Shown here: positions 51,764 to 62,806 of the stretch, in pieces
Layout of the letters: each line of letters opens with the position of its first letter
How positions within the stretch are numbered: the stretch's first letter is position 1
NCBI RefSeq assembly: GCF_030408735.1
Contig: NZ_CP047204.1
Coordinates: forward strand, 558,001-622,000
Reading direction: 5' to 3'
DNA: 64,000 bases
DNA from: Corynebacterium faecale
GTDB taxonomy: Bacteria > Actinomycetota > Actinomycetes > Mycobacteriales > Mycobacteriaceae
Notes under the pieces: model-generated
Databases searched by the model: none
What the model was told of the DNA's origin: nothing
Seen by the model: the letters and a program-made list of their open reading frames with translations, nothing else
Translations under genes and position numbers: made by a program

Positions 51764-53881
51764 ATGACTACCGTTAACACCAGCTCCCAGTCCGCCACCG
51801 CCACCCTTGACCGCACCGAGGTCGACATTGTTCAAAGCTATCTCAGCGGCGAATGGGTAGCTCCGGAAAACCCCACCCGCATCGCCGAGGTGGAGGATGC
51901 TTCCACCGGTGAGATCGTGGCCCGGGTGTCCACCGACGGCCTGGATATCGGCGCAGCGGTTGCCTATGCCCGGGATGTGGGGCAGAAGAATCTGCGAGCA
52001 CTGACCCTGCATGAGCGTTCACTCAAGCTCAAGGAACTGGCACTGTACCTGGGGGAGCACAAGCAGGAGCTCTACGAGCTGTCCTTCAAGTCCGGTGCCA
52101 CCAAGCGGGACAACATGGTTGATATCGATGGCGGCCTCTCCACGCTGTTCACCTACTCCTCCAAGGGACGCCGCGAACTTCCCAATAACGATGTGATCAT
52201 CGACGGTCCCACCGAGGTCCTGTCCAAGGATGGATCTTTCCAGGGCACCCACATCTACACCCCGCTGCCCGGCACCGCGGTTCAGATCAATGCCTTCAAC
52301 TTCCCGGTCTGGGGCATGCTGGAGAAATTTGCACCGTCCTTCATCGCCGGCGTGCCGACCATCGTCAAGCCCGCCACTCCAACCGGATATATCACCCAGG
52401 CCTGCGTGCGCCTCATGGTGGAATCCGGCATCCTTCCAGAGGGCTCCATCCAGCTGATCTCCGGTTCCGCCCGTGACCTGCTGGACCACCTGGATTACCG
52501 TGATCACGTCGCCTTCACCGGTTCCGCGACCACCGCGGCCACCCTCCGTGCCCACAAGAACGTCCAGCACGCAGGCCTGCGCTTCAGCGCCGAAGCCGAC
52601 TCTGTCAATGCCGCCATCCTCGGTGAAGATGCGACCCCGGGCACCCCGGAATTCGATGCTTATATCAAGACCCTGTTTGCCGAATTGACCTCCAAGGCCG
52701 GCCAGAAGTGCACCGCTGTTCGGCGTTCGATCGTCCCCGCCGGTCTGGTCGACGAGGTTGCGTCCGCACTTGCTGACCGCCTTACCTCCAAGGTCGTGGT
52801 CGGTGACCCCCGCGATGAGAACACCACCATGGGACCGGTTGTCTCCGTGGATCAGCGAAATGATGTGGCAGAGGCCGTCGATAAGCTCATTGCAGCTGGC
52901 GGCACCGTGCGTCTAGGCGGCCCGGAAGAGTTCGACGGCGCGTTCTTCGCACCGACGATCATCACCTTCGACGATGCTGACGCGGATGCCGTCCACGACA
53001 CCGAGGCCTTCGGTCCGGTCGTATCCATCATCGGTTACACCGACACCGAGGACGCCATCCGTCTCGCTGCCCGCGGACAGGGGTCCCTGGTTGCCTCCGT
53101 GATCACCCACGATCCAGCACTGGCCACCCAGTTCGCCATGGGTATCGCCGCGCACCACGGTCGCCTGCACTTCCTGGACCGCGACGACGCCAAAACCTCC
53201 ACCGGCCACGGCTCCCCGCTGCCACACCTGATCCACGGCGGGCCAGGTCGCGCAGGTGGCGGCGAAGAGCTCGGCGGCATCCGCGGAGTGAAGCACTACA
53301 TGCAGCGCACCGCCATCCAGGGCACCCCTGACCACCTCACGGCCATCACGGGCGAGTGGCACCGTGGTGCTGCGATCAACCGGGTCACCCGCGCGGATGT
53401 CACCGCAGGCACCGGCGCACACCCCTTCCGCAAGGACCTGGCCACTCTGCGCATCGGCGATCAGTTCGCCTCGGATCTGCGTAAGGTCACCCTCGAGGAG
53501 ATCCTGGAATTTGCAGAGAAGACCGGCGATACCTTCTACGCCCATGTGGATGAAGAGGCCGCCATGGCCAATCCGTTCTTCCCACGCCGCGTGGCTCACG
53601 GTTACCTGCTGGTCAGCTGGGCTGCCGGACTCTTCGTGGAGCCTGAGCCAGGTCCGGTCCTGGCCAACTACGGACTGGAGAACCTCCGCTTCATCACCCC
53701 GGTCACCTACGATGACTCCATCCGCGTCGAACTGACCGCCAAGCGCATCACCCCACGCGTGACCGATGATTATGGCGAAGTCTGCTGGGATGCCGTGCTC
53801 TACAACCAGCACGATGAGATCGTGGCCAGCTATGACGTGCTCACCTTGGCGGAGAAGGTGGACACCCTCTACAAGAAGTAG
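51764..53881 (+). CDS. paaZ: bifunctional oxepin-CoA hydrolase / 3-oxo-5,6-dehydrosuberyl-CoA semialdehyde dehydrogenase
   Basis: A 705-residue fusion that opens the oxepin ring and oxidises the resulting aldehyde. The N-terminal aldehyde dehydrogenase domain (1-520) has the Cys in KAGQKCTAVRRS (near 320). The C-terminal MaoC-like hydratase (about 555-700) has FYAHVDEEAAMANPFFPRRVAHGYL. The gene has its own PaaR operator and a GAAAGGAAATAGG ribosome-binding site. Length and domain order match E. coli PaaZ (681). Confidence 0.95.
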   Translation: MTTVNTSSQSATATLDRTEVDIVQSYLSGEWVAPENPTRIAEVEDASTGEIVARVSTDGLDIGAAVAYARDVGQKNLRALTLHERSLKLKELALYLGEHKQELYELSFKSGATKRDNMVDIDGGLSTLFTYSSKGRRELPNNDVIIDGPTEVLSKDGSFQGTHIYTPLPGTAVQINAFNFPVWGMLEKFAPSFIAGVPTIVKPATPTGYITQACVRLMVESGILPEGSIQLISGSARDLLDHLDYRDHVAFTGSATTAATLRAHKNVQHAGLRFSAEADSVNAAILGEDATPGTPEFDAYIKTLFAELTSKAGQKCTAVRRSIVPAGLVDEVASALADRLTSKVVVGDPRDENTTMGPVVSVDQRNDVAEAVDKLIAAGGTVRLGGPEEFDGAFFAPTIITFDDADADAVHDTEAFGPVVSIIGYTDTEDAIRLAARGQGSLVASVITHDPALATQFAMGIAAHHGRLHFLDRDDAKTSTGHGSPLPHLIHGGPGRAGGGEELGGIRGVKHYMQRTAIQGTPDHLTAITGEWHRGAAINRVTRADVTAGTGAHPFRKDLATLRIGDQFASDLRKVTLEEILEFAEKTGDTFYAHVDEEAAMANPFFPRRVAHGYLLVSWAAGLFVEPEPGPVLANYGLENLRFITPVTYDDSIRVELTAKRITPRVTDDYGEVCWDAVLYNQHDEIVASYDVLTLAEKVDTLYKK

Positions 53882-53904
53882 TAATCCCGTACGGTGACCC
53901 GCAC

Positions 53905-53953
53905 CTGATCTCCGGCCTCCCATTCCACATGGGGGCCGGAGATCAGGTTTTTT
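53905..53953 (+). terminator. rho-independent terminator behind paaZ
   Basis: CTGATCTCCGGCC (53905-53917) and GGCCGGAGATCAG (53934-53946) form a perfect 13-bp stem, followed by a run of T residues. It lies between the convergent paaZ and metX genes. Confidence 0.88.
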
Positions 53954-53972
53954 GTTATCCGCATTCGCAGGA

Positions 53973-55127
53973 TCAGATGAAGAACTCGATATAGGTGGAG
54001 GGGTTATCCTCATCGGGTGAGATCAGGCTGAAGAAATTGCGCAGGATGCGATCCATCTGACGGGATTCGGTGAGGAAGGCATCGTGGCCCACCGGGGAGA
54101 CGATTTTGGCCATGGCCAGCAGATTTCCCAGGTTGCGCGAGAGATGCTCCTGCTGGTGATAGGGGTAGAGGATATCCGTGTCCACGCCGGCTACAAGCGT
54201 GGGTACCTTGATGGACTCCAGGGCCTTGTTCAGGCCTCCTCGGCCGCGGCCGATGTCATGGCGGTTGAGGGCATCGGTGAGGGTGACATAGGATCCGGCG
54301 TCGAAACGCTGAACCAGTTTGTCCGCCTGGTGGTCCAGGTAGGACTCCACCGCGAAGCGCTGGTCGGGGCTGCGGAAAGGACCGAGGGGATTTTCGCCGC
54401 GCTGTGCCTGGGTGCCAAAGCGTTCGTCGATCTCCAGCTCACCACGGTAGGTGAGGTGGGCGATCCGGCGGGCGGCACCCAGCCCCTTGGAGGGGTTACA
54501 ACCGGATTCATAGTAGTTGCCCTCGTGCCAGTGGTGGTCATTTTCGATAGCCATGATCTGGGCGGACTGGATGCCGATCTGCCAGGCGCTCGCCCGGGCG
54601 GAGACAGCCAGGACAGCGGCGGCACCGACCATCTCGGGAAAAAGTGCCGCCCATTCCAGGGTGCGGGCACCACCCATGGATCCACCGAGCACTGCTTTCA
54701 CATGGGGGATGCCGACGGCATCCAGGAACTGTTTCTCAGCCTTGACCTGATCACGGATGTCGGTGGCAGGGAAGCGGTTGCCCCAGAACCCACCTTCGGG
54801 ATGTTCCGATGAAGGGCCGGTGGAACCATTGCACCCTCCGAGCACATTGGTGCAGATCACACAGAAGATATCGGTGTTGATAGCCTTGCCGGGGCCGACC
54901 AGATCGCACCACCAGTCGGCGGCGTTCGAGTCACCGGTCAGGGCGTGTTCAATGAGGACAACGTTGGTGGTTCCATCCTCAAACTCCGTGTAGTCACCCC
55001 AGCGGTGGTAACCGATGACCACGTCGGTGATGACCACGCCGGCCTCAGTGCTGATATCGCCTATCGGCTGCAGGTGGAGCTGACCTTCTGGAGCAAGTTG
55101 GGGCATCTGGGGGTTACCGCCTGTCAT
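53973..55127 (-). CDS. metX: homoserine O-acetyltransferase
   Basis: First dedicated enzyme of methionine synthesis, transferring acetyl from acetyl-CoA to homoserine; 384 residues. Alpha/beta-hydrolase fold with the nucleophile elbow GGSMGGARTLEWA (near 155), and the catalytic Asp and His towards the end (VDTDILYPYHQQ and PVGHDAFLTE). GCNGSTGPSS is typical of MetX. It lies behind metY; both have McbR-type operators and their own promoters. Confidence 0.96.
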   Translation of the reverse strand: MTGGNPQMPQLAPEGQLHLQPIGDISTEAGVVITDVVIGYHRWGDYTEFEDGTTNVVLIEHALTGDSNAADWWCDLVGPGKAINTDIFCVICTNVLGGCNGSTGPSSEHPEGGFWGNRFPATDIRDQVKAEKQFLDAVGIPHVKAVLGGSMGGARTLEWAALFPEMVGAAAVLAVSARASAWQIGIQSAQIMAIENDHHWHEGNYYESGCNPSKGLGAARRIAHLTYRGELEIDERFGTQAQRGENPLGPFRSPDQRFAVESYLDHQADKLVQRFDAGSYVTLTDALNRHDIGRGRGGLNKALESIKVPTLVAGVDTDILYPYHQQEHLSRNLGNLLAMAKIVSPVGHDAFLTESRQMDRILRNFFSLISPDEDNPSTYIEFFI

Positions 55128-55189
55128 GAGCTTTCTAGAACTGTCGGATGTGTGGACCGTCCTGGGGTGGGAACGTGGGCCAGTGTATC

Positions 55190-55205
55190 TGGACAGCTCT
55201 GTCTA
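55190..55205. promoter_or_regulatory. McbR-type operator upstream of metX
   Basis: TGGAC-AGCTCT-GTCTA matches the McbR operator TAGAC-N6-GTCTA with one mismatch. It lies 62 bases ahead of the metX ATG; a further GTCTA follows directly. Confidence 0.72.
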
Positions 55206-55248
55206 GTCTAGTTTTCGCGTCGCTTTCATGCACCGTGGGGATGGCAGA

Positions 55249-55284
55249 GCCCTGACCGGGGAAGTCGAACTCTCCGGTCAGGGC
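55249..55284 (-). terminator. terminator behind metY
   Basis: GCCCTGACCGG (55249-55259) and CCGGTCAGGGC (55274-55284) form a perfect 11-bp stem, 21 bases after the metY stop. No strong T-run is present, so some read-through into metX is possible. Confidence 0.7.
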
Positions 55285-55305
55285 ATGCTGGGGCGACGGC
55301 GCAAC

Positions 55306-56622
55306 CTAGATGGCTGCGAAACCGCGCTCCAGGTCAGCGATGATGTCCTCGACGTTTTCAATACCCACGGACAGGCGGACAGTGCCCTGGGTGATGCCGG
55401 CACGGGTGAGGCCGGTTTCATCGGACTGGGAGTGGGTGGTGGTGGCCGGGTGGACCACCAATGAACGCACGTCACCGATATTGGCCAGGTTGGAGTGCAG
55501 CTTGAGGGCGTCGATGAACGCCCATGCCTCGTCCTTGTCGCCGGCGACCTCGAAGGTGAGAACGGAGCCGGTGTACTTCAGGCCCAGCTTCTCCTTGGTG
55601 GCGTTCCACGGGGAATCGGGCAGACCGGCGAAGTTCACCTTGGTCACCTTCTCATGGTTGTTGAGGAACTCGGCTACCTTGATGGCGTTCTCGTTATGGC
55701 GCTCCAGGCGGAGGGAGAGGGTGTCCAGGCCCTGCGCGGTGACCCAGGCGTTGAAGGGGGAGGGGGCTGCACCGGTGTCACGGAGCAGACCCACGCGGGC
55801 CTTGAGTCCGTAGGCTGCTGCACCCAGGTCGGCGTACTTCAGGCCGTGATAGGCGGGATCCGGGGTGACGAAGTCTGGGAAGACCGGCTTGCCATCGCGC
55901 TCAACGGTCCAGTCAAACTTGCCGCCGTCCACCAGTGCGCCACCGAGGGCGGAGCCGTTGCCGGTGTAGAACTTGGTCAGTGAGGCCACGACGATATCAG
56001 CACCCAGTTCAATCGGACGGGCAATGGCTGCGGTGGCGATGGTGTTGTCCACAATCAGTGGCACATTATTGCGGTGTGCAACCTCGGACACGGCGGGGAT
56101 GTCCAGGACATCAGCCTGTGGGTTGGCGAAGGTCTCGCCGAAGAACGCGATCGTATTGTCCTTGACTGCGGCCTGCCAGGACTCAGGATCATCCGGGTTC
56201 TCCACGAAGGTGAACTCGATGCCCAGGCGTGCGAGCGTGACCAGGAACAGGGTCTCGGTGCCACCGTAGAGACGTGGGGAGGTCACCACGTGGGACCCGG
56301 CCCCACCCAGGTTGAGGATGGAGGCGGTGGTGGCTGCCTGGCCGGATGCGAAGAAGACGGTGTAGGCGCCGCCCTCGAGGTTGTTCACGCGGTTCTCCAC
56401 GGCCTCGACGGTGGGGTTGGTCAGGCGGGAGTACACCGGCCCGAGGTTCTCCAGGGCGAAGCGCTGCTTGGCATGCTCGGCGGAATCGAAGACGAAGGCG
56501 GTGGTGAGGTGGATCGGGAGATTGCGGGCACCGGTGTCGGAATCCACTGGCTGGCCCGCGTGGATGGAGCGGGTTTCAAAGCCCCAGTCGGAAACGTCGG
56601 AGTTGTCGTATTTGGTTGCCAT
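55306..56622 (-). CDS. metY: O-acetylhomoserine sulfhydrylase
   Basis: PLP enzyme of 438 residues that uses sulfide and O-acetylhomoserine to make homocysteine. The N-terminus GFETRSIHAGQP, the segment LVVHPATTTHSQ and the PLP-lysine in SLTKFYTGNGSALGG are characteristic of the MetY/Met17 group. It has its own McbR operators upstream. Confidence 0.96.
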   Translation of the reverse strand: MATKYDNSDVSDWGFETRSIHAGQPVDSDTGARNLPIHLTTAFVFDSAEHAKQRFALENLGPVYSRLTNPTVEAVENRVNNLEGGAYTVFFASGQAATTASILNLGGAGSHVVTSPRLYGGTETLFLVTLARLGIEFTFVENPDDPESWQAAVKDNTIAFFGETFANPQADVLDIPAVSEVAHRNNVPLIVDNTIATAAIARPIELGADIVVASLTKFYTGNGSALGGALVDGGKFDWTVERDGKPVFPDFVTPDPAYHGLKYADLGAAAYGLKARVGLLRDTGAAPSPFNAWVTAQGLDTLSLRLERHNENAIKVAEFLNNHEKVTKVNFAGLPDSPWNATKEKLGLKYTGSVLTFEVAGDKDEAWAFIDALKLHSNLANIGDVRSLVVHPATTTHSQSDETGLTRAGITQGTVRLSVGIENVEDIIADLERGFAAI

Positions 56623-56716
56623 GTGTGGGGGTGTCCTTTTGCGAGTTGTGGGTGGGGGTGATCGGTTTTTCGTCGATAAGCACCTCTCCAGGAGAGGGCG
56701 GTACCAGCCACCCTAG

Positions 56717-56754
56717 TGAACCGCTCGGTCTAGTGCAATAGACCGAGCGGTTCA
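56717..56754. promoter_or_regulatory. paired McbR-type operators upstream of metY
   Basis: TGAAC-CGCTCG-GTCTA (56717-56732) and TAGAC-CGAGCG-GTTCA (56739-56754) are mirror images around GTGCAA, forming one 38-bp palindrome. Each half has the spacing of an McbR operator with one perfect arm. It lies 95-132 bases ahead of the metY ATG. Confidence 0.7.
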
Positions 56755-56983
56755 TGCCCCGGTTGGGGTGGGCGGGGGTGTGGCCCTACCACCATTTCCC
56801 CAAATCTATGGCTCAACTCACGCCCAGGTGATATTTTTCAATAAAGGATGACCATAAGCCGGTCAACCACGGGCAGAAACCCCTGCTCACAGCTTTCCAC
56901 CCAATTTGTGCCGCGGCCACCCCATACCGTGCGCAAGTTGGGTCCTCCGCCGTTTTCCGCATTCAGAGAAAGCTTGTAGTCCC
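56755..56983 (+). promoter_or_regulatory. cstA upstream region
   Basis: The rest of the 361-base metY-cstA divergent gap holds no gene. TGGGGT (56764-56769) and CGGGGGT (56773-56779) fit the very loose RamA motif. I found no clear GlxR site. The G- and C-run character is the only evidence for regulation. Confidence 0.3.
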
Positions 56984-59266
56984 GTGACAATCAAACAAGA
57001 CGACGCAAGAACAGATGACAATCTGATCTACAGTAGCGCCACAGACCTTCCCGTGGGAGCAAAACCCGCGAAAATGTCGCCCACCGCGCGCGTGGGCCTC
57101 CTTGTATTCGGCGTCATGGCAGCCGTCGGCTGGGGCGCCATCGCCTTCGCCCGGGGCGAGACCATCAACTCCGTGTGGCTGGTTCTGGCCGCCGTGGGTT
57201 CCTATATCATCGCGTTCTCCTTCTACGCCCGACTCATCGAATACAAGGTGGTCAAGCCGAAGGACAACCGCGCAACCCCGGCCGAATACGTCAACGACGC
57301 CAAGGACTTCGTCCCCACCGACCGCCGTGTGCTGTTCGGACACCACTTCGCCGCCATCGCCGGCGCCGGACCCCTGGTGGGCCCCGTCATGGCAGCCCAG
57401 ATGGGGTACCTGCCCGGAACCCTGTGGATCATCCTCGGCGTGATCTTCGCCGGCGCAGTCCAGGATTACCTGGTGCTGTGGATCTCCACACGCCGACGTG
57501 GTCGTTCACTCGGCCAGATGATCCGCGATGAGATGGGCACCGTCGGTGGTTTCGCCGGCATCCTGGCCACCATCACCATCATGATCATCATCATCGCCGT
57601 CCTGGCACTCGTGGTGGTCAACGCACTCGCAGATTCCCCGTGGGGCGTCTTCTCCATCACCATGACCATCCCGATCGCGATGTTCATGGGCCTCTACCTG
57701 CGTTACCTGCGCCCGGGGCGAGTCACCGAGGTCTCCATCATCGGTGTGGCACTGTTGCTGTTGGCGATCGTCGCCGGCGGCTGGGTCGCGGAAACCTCCT
57801 GGGGTGTGGAATGGTTCACCTGGTCCAAGACCACCCTGGCTCTCGCACTGATCGGTTATGGCATCATGGCCGCCATCCTGCCGGTCTGGCTGCTGCTGGC
57901 ACCACGTGACTACCTGTCCACCTTCATGAAGATCGGCGTCATCGCGCTGCTGGCCGTGGGTATCCTCATCGACCGCCCTGAAATCCAGATGCCGTCTGTC
58001 ACTTCCTTCGCCACCGACGGCAACGGACCGGTGTTCTCCGGCAGTCTCTTCCCCTTCCTGTTCATCACCATCGCCTGTGGTGCGCTTTCCGGATTCCACG
58101 CACTGATCGCCTCGGGCACCACCCCGAAGCTGGTGGAGAAGGAATCCCAGATGCGCATGCTCGGCTACGGCGGCATGCTCATGGAATCCTTCGTGGCCAT
58201 CATGGCGCTGATCACCGCAGTGATCCTGGACCGCCACCTGTACTTCGTCATGAACGCACCGCTCGCACTGACCGGTGGCACCCCGGAAGCCGCCGCAACC
58301 TGGGTCAACTCCATCGGCCTGCCGGGCAATGACCTGACCGCAGACCAGATCCAGGACGCCGCTGACGGTGTGGGTGAAGCCTCCGTGATCTCCCGAACCG
58401 GTGGCGCACCGACCCTGGCATTCGGCATGTCCGAGATCCTGGCCAATATCTTCGGCGGGGCCGGCATGAAGGCCTTCTGGTACCACTTCGCCATCATGTT
58501 TGAAGCACTGTTCATCCTCACCACAGTTGATGCCGGCACCCGCGTGGCCCGCTTCATGATGACCGACTCCCTCGGCTCCATCCCCGGTCTGCGTAAATTC
58601 AAGGACCCGAATTGGACCCTGGGCAACTGGATCTCCACCATCGTGGTCTGTGCACTGTGGGGTGCCATCCTCCTCATGGGCGTCACCGACCCGCTCGGTG
58701 GCATCAACGTGCTGTTCCCACTGTTCGGTATCGCCAACCAGCTGCTCGCCGCCATGGCGCTGTCACTGATCCTGGTCGTGGTGGTGAAGAAGGGGCTGTA
58801 TAAGTGGGCCTGGATCCCGGCTGTTCCACTGGCATGGGATGTGGTGGTCACCATGACCGCCTCCTGGCAGAAGATCTTCCACTCCAACCCGGCCATCGGT
58901 TACTGGGCCCAGAACAGCAACTTCCGCGAGGCCAAGGCAGATGGGCTGACCTCCTTCGGGGCTGCAGCCACCCCGGAGGCCATTGATGCGGTCATCCGCA
59001 ACACCTTCATCCAGGGTGTGCTCTCCATCGTGTTCGCCGTGCTCGTACTCATCGTGGTCATCGCCGCCCTGGTCGTGTGTGTGAAATCCATCCAGGCACG
59101 TGCCCGCGGTGAGGAAGTCGCCACCACCGAGGAACCCGATACCGAATCCGCCCTGTTCGCTCCGGCCGGTTTCGTTGCGTCCTCGAAGGACAAGGAGATC
59201 CAGGCCATGTGGGATGAACGCGAAGCCGCAACCGGTGTTCCCGCCAACCGCGGTGTCGGACACTAG
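56984..59266 (+). CDS. cstA: carbon starvation protein A, peptide/pyruvate-type transporter
   Basis: A 760-residue membrane protein of the CstA family with about 16 helices. Characteristic sequences are FGHHFAAIAGAGPLVGPVMAAQMGYLPGTLWIILG and LTTVDAGTRVARFMM. In E. coli CstA is induced by carbon starvation and transports peptides or pyruvate. The GTG at 56984 gives the usual N-terminus; an upstream in-frame start adds 26 poorly conserved residues. The tail (about 715-760) is polar and acidic. Confidence 0.93.
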   Translation: MTIKQDDARTDDNLIYSSATDLPVGAKPAKMSPTARVGLLVFGVMAAVGWGAIAFARGETINSVWLVLAAVGSYIIAFSFYARLIEYKVVKPKDNRATPAEYVNDAKDFVPTDRRVLFGHHFAAIAGAGPLVGPVMAAQMGYLPGTLWIILGVIFAGAVQDYLVLWISTRRRGRSLGQMIRDEMGTVGGFAGILATITIMIIIIAVLALVVVNALADSPWGVFSITMTIPIAMFMGLYLRYLRPGRVTEVSIIGVALLLLAIVAGGWVAETSWGVEWFTWSKTTLALALIGYGIMAAILPVWLLLAPRDYLSTFMKIGVIALLAVGILIDRPEIQMPSVTSFATDGNGPVFSGSLFPFLFITIACGALSGFHALIASGTTPKLVEKESQMRMLGYGGMLMESFVAIMALITAVILDRHLYFVMNAPLALTGGTPEAAATWVNSIGLPGNDLTADQIQDAADGVGEASVISRTGGAPTLAFGMSEILANIFGGAGMKAFWYHFAIMFEALFILTTVDAGTRVARFMMTDSLGSIPGLRKFKDPNWTLGNWISTIVVCALWGAILLMGVTDPLGGINVLFPLFGIANQLLAAMALSLILVVVVKKGLYKWAWIPAVPLAWDVVVTMTASWQKIFHSNPAIGYWAQNSNFREAKADGLTSFGAAATPEAIDAVIRNTFIQGVLSIVFAVLVLIVVIAALVVCVKSIQARARGEEVATTEEPDTESALFAPAGFVASSKDKEIQAMWDEREAATGVPANRGVGH

Positions 59267-59279
59267 GCTGGTTGACACC

Positions 59280-59483
59280 ATGAACAGCCTGGCCCGCACC
59301 ATTCTCAAGACCCCCGCACACGTGTGGTGGTACCTCACCGAATTGATGGGGGACACCGCCTATGCCAAGTATGTGACGCACCTGAAGGCTCACCAACCCG
59401 ATGCCACGGTGCCCACAGAACGCGAATATTGGCGGGCCCGCTATGCCGCGCAGGACGCCAATCCCGGCGCCCGTTGTTGTTAG
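59280..59483 (+). CDS. YbdD/YjiX-family small protein
   Basis: A 67-residue protein starting 14 bases after cstA. The sequence YAKYVTHLKAHQPDATVPTEREYWRARY is typical of YbdD/YjiX, which accompany CstA or the pyruvate transporter BtsT in many bacteria and are needed for transport. It is too short to carry any domain besides this one. Confidence 0.9.
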   Translation: MNSLARTILKTPAHVWWYLTELMGDTAYAKYVTHLKAHQPDATVPTEREYWRARYAAQDANPGARCC

Positions 59484-59598
59484 CTGCTTAGTGCGCTTTG
59501 CGACGACCTCCTCATGGACACCTTGGGGAGGTTTCGTCATTCCTGCCCTGGGACTCAGACACCGGCATCTGCGGGGCGAACGAGTCCTAAATCCCCAA

Positions 59599-59673
59599 CC
59601 ACGACATCGCATCACAGACATCAGTCAGGTTAACTACGACATCGCTACTGATGTCGTAGGTGCGATGTCGTGG
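59599..59673. repeat. 75-bp palindromic repeat, copy B
   Basis: The left arm (59599-59625) is identical to copy A except for the second base (C instead of T), and the right end carries the matching change (G instead of A). The right arm differs inside, where GATGTCGTAG can instead pair with CTACGACATC in the loop. It lies between two convergent genes, as copy A does. Besides this, nothing is recognised in the 229-base gap. Confidence 0.85.
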
Positions 59674-59712
59674 TAAAGGTTGTGCTACCGCGTGGAGGGG
59701 AAGAACTGACCA

Positions 59713-60438
59713 TTAACCGTGTCGGCTGGGCCTGCGGGAGTTGGTCCATGCCGTAACCGCCAGGGCAACCAGTGCGAGGAGGATCGCCCCGCCCAGGATG
59801 AGATACTGAACAGGAATGGGGCGGGCGTCGTCGATCTCATCGATGCAGGACTGGAAATCATCCCGAAGGTCGAACTGCGTTTGGCTGTATTCGTCTGTGC
59901 GCTGCGCGAACACCTCTGCGCGGATCTCTGCCAGGCGGGTGCTCACCGCTGCGGCCTGATCCAACTGGGCAGCCACATTCACAGCAGGATCCTCGGGGAT
60001 GTCCGCGACAATCTGCTTCGCCTCATCGTAGGTGTAATCGGTCTGGAACTTCTGTTGGTTCTGTGGGTCAACCACTTCGAGGTCGGTGGTGGATTCCGGT
60101 AATAACATGGCCAGGCCCTCGCCAGTCTCCAGAGCGTCCAGTCGTAACTGTAGCTCCGCAGCGGTGGGGGCTCCGGGGGATTCAGCGATGAATGCTTCAA
60201 TGTCCGCCCCTATCCCGGGATCCTGCTCATCCAACTCCGCGAGACGCTGTGTGCGGACATCCTCTTCCAGGTCCTCCCAGAAGGTCACAACGCTGGAGGT
60301 GTCGTTCTCACTGGCGATGCACATCTCCTGATCCGTGTCCGCAGAGATGGTGTCCGCCGCAGCGATGGCGGGGGAGACAAGGAGCGCAGCGGTGGTCAGG
60401 CAGCCGGAGAGGGCGGTGAGGAAACGTCGGTTCATCAT
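59713..60438 (-). CDS. secreted protein with C-terminal membrane segment, unknown function
   Basis: A 241-residue protein with a signal peptide (about 1-28, ending AIAAAD) and a hydrophobic C-terminal helix (about 207-229) followed by basic residues. This gives a type I membrane topology. The middle is acidic and helix-rich, with two Cys (MCIASEN and QSCIDEID). No family was recognised. Confidence 0.72.
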   Translation of the reverse strand: MMNRRFLTALSGCLTTAALLVSPAIAAADTISADTDQEMCIASENDTSSVVTFWEDLEEDVRTQRLAELDEQDPGIGADIEAFIAESPGAPTAAELQLRLDALETGEGLAMLLPESTTDLEVVDPQNQQKFQTDYTYDEAKQIVADIPEDPAVNVAAQLDQAAAVSTRLAEIRAEVFAQRTDEYSQTQFDLRDDFQSCIDEIDDARPIPVQYLILGGAILLALVALAVTAWTNSRRPSRHG

Positions 60439-60485
60439 CTGTCCATTATCCCCAACGCCCGTGCCGTAATGCCAGCAAAACCAAA

Positions 60486-60515
60486 CGGCCGCGACCCCAG
60501 GTGGGATCGCGGCCG
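60486..60515 (-). terminator. rho-independent terminator of icd
   Basis: CGGCCGCGACCC and GGGATCGCGGCCG form a 12-bp stem, with T-rich sequence (TTTGGTTTTG) after it on the minus strand. It lies 17 bases after the icd stop. Confidence 0.85.
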
Positions 60516-60531
60516 CTAAGGCGTGAGGTGC

Positions 60532-62751
<2,220 letters not shown>

Positions 62752-62806
62752 TCAACTATCAAGAATACAGTGTCTTCCAACTTGCTGAGCCTTCAGGCGA
62801 TCCCTA

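Noticed and set aside
52913-54013. Open frame (366 residues) on the minus strand
   Set aside because: It is opposite paaZ and lacks any recognisable motif.
56755-56983. cAMP-receptor (GlxR) site ahead of cstA
   Set aside because: The closest match (GTG-CCGCGGC-CAC near 56911) has the wrong spacing.
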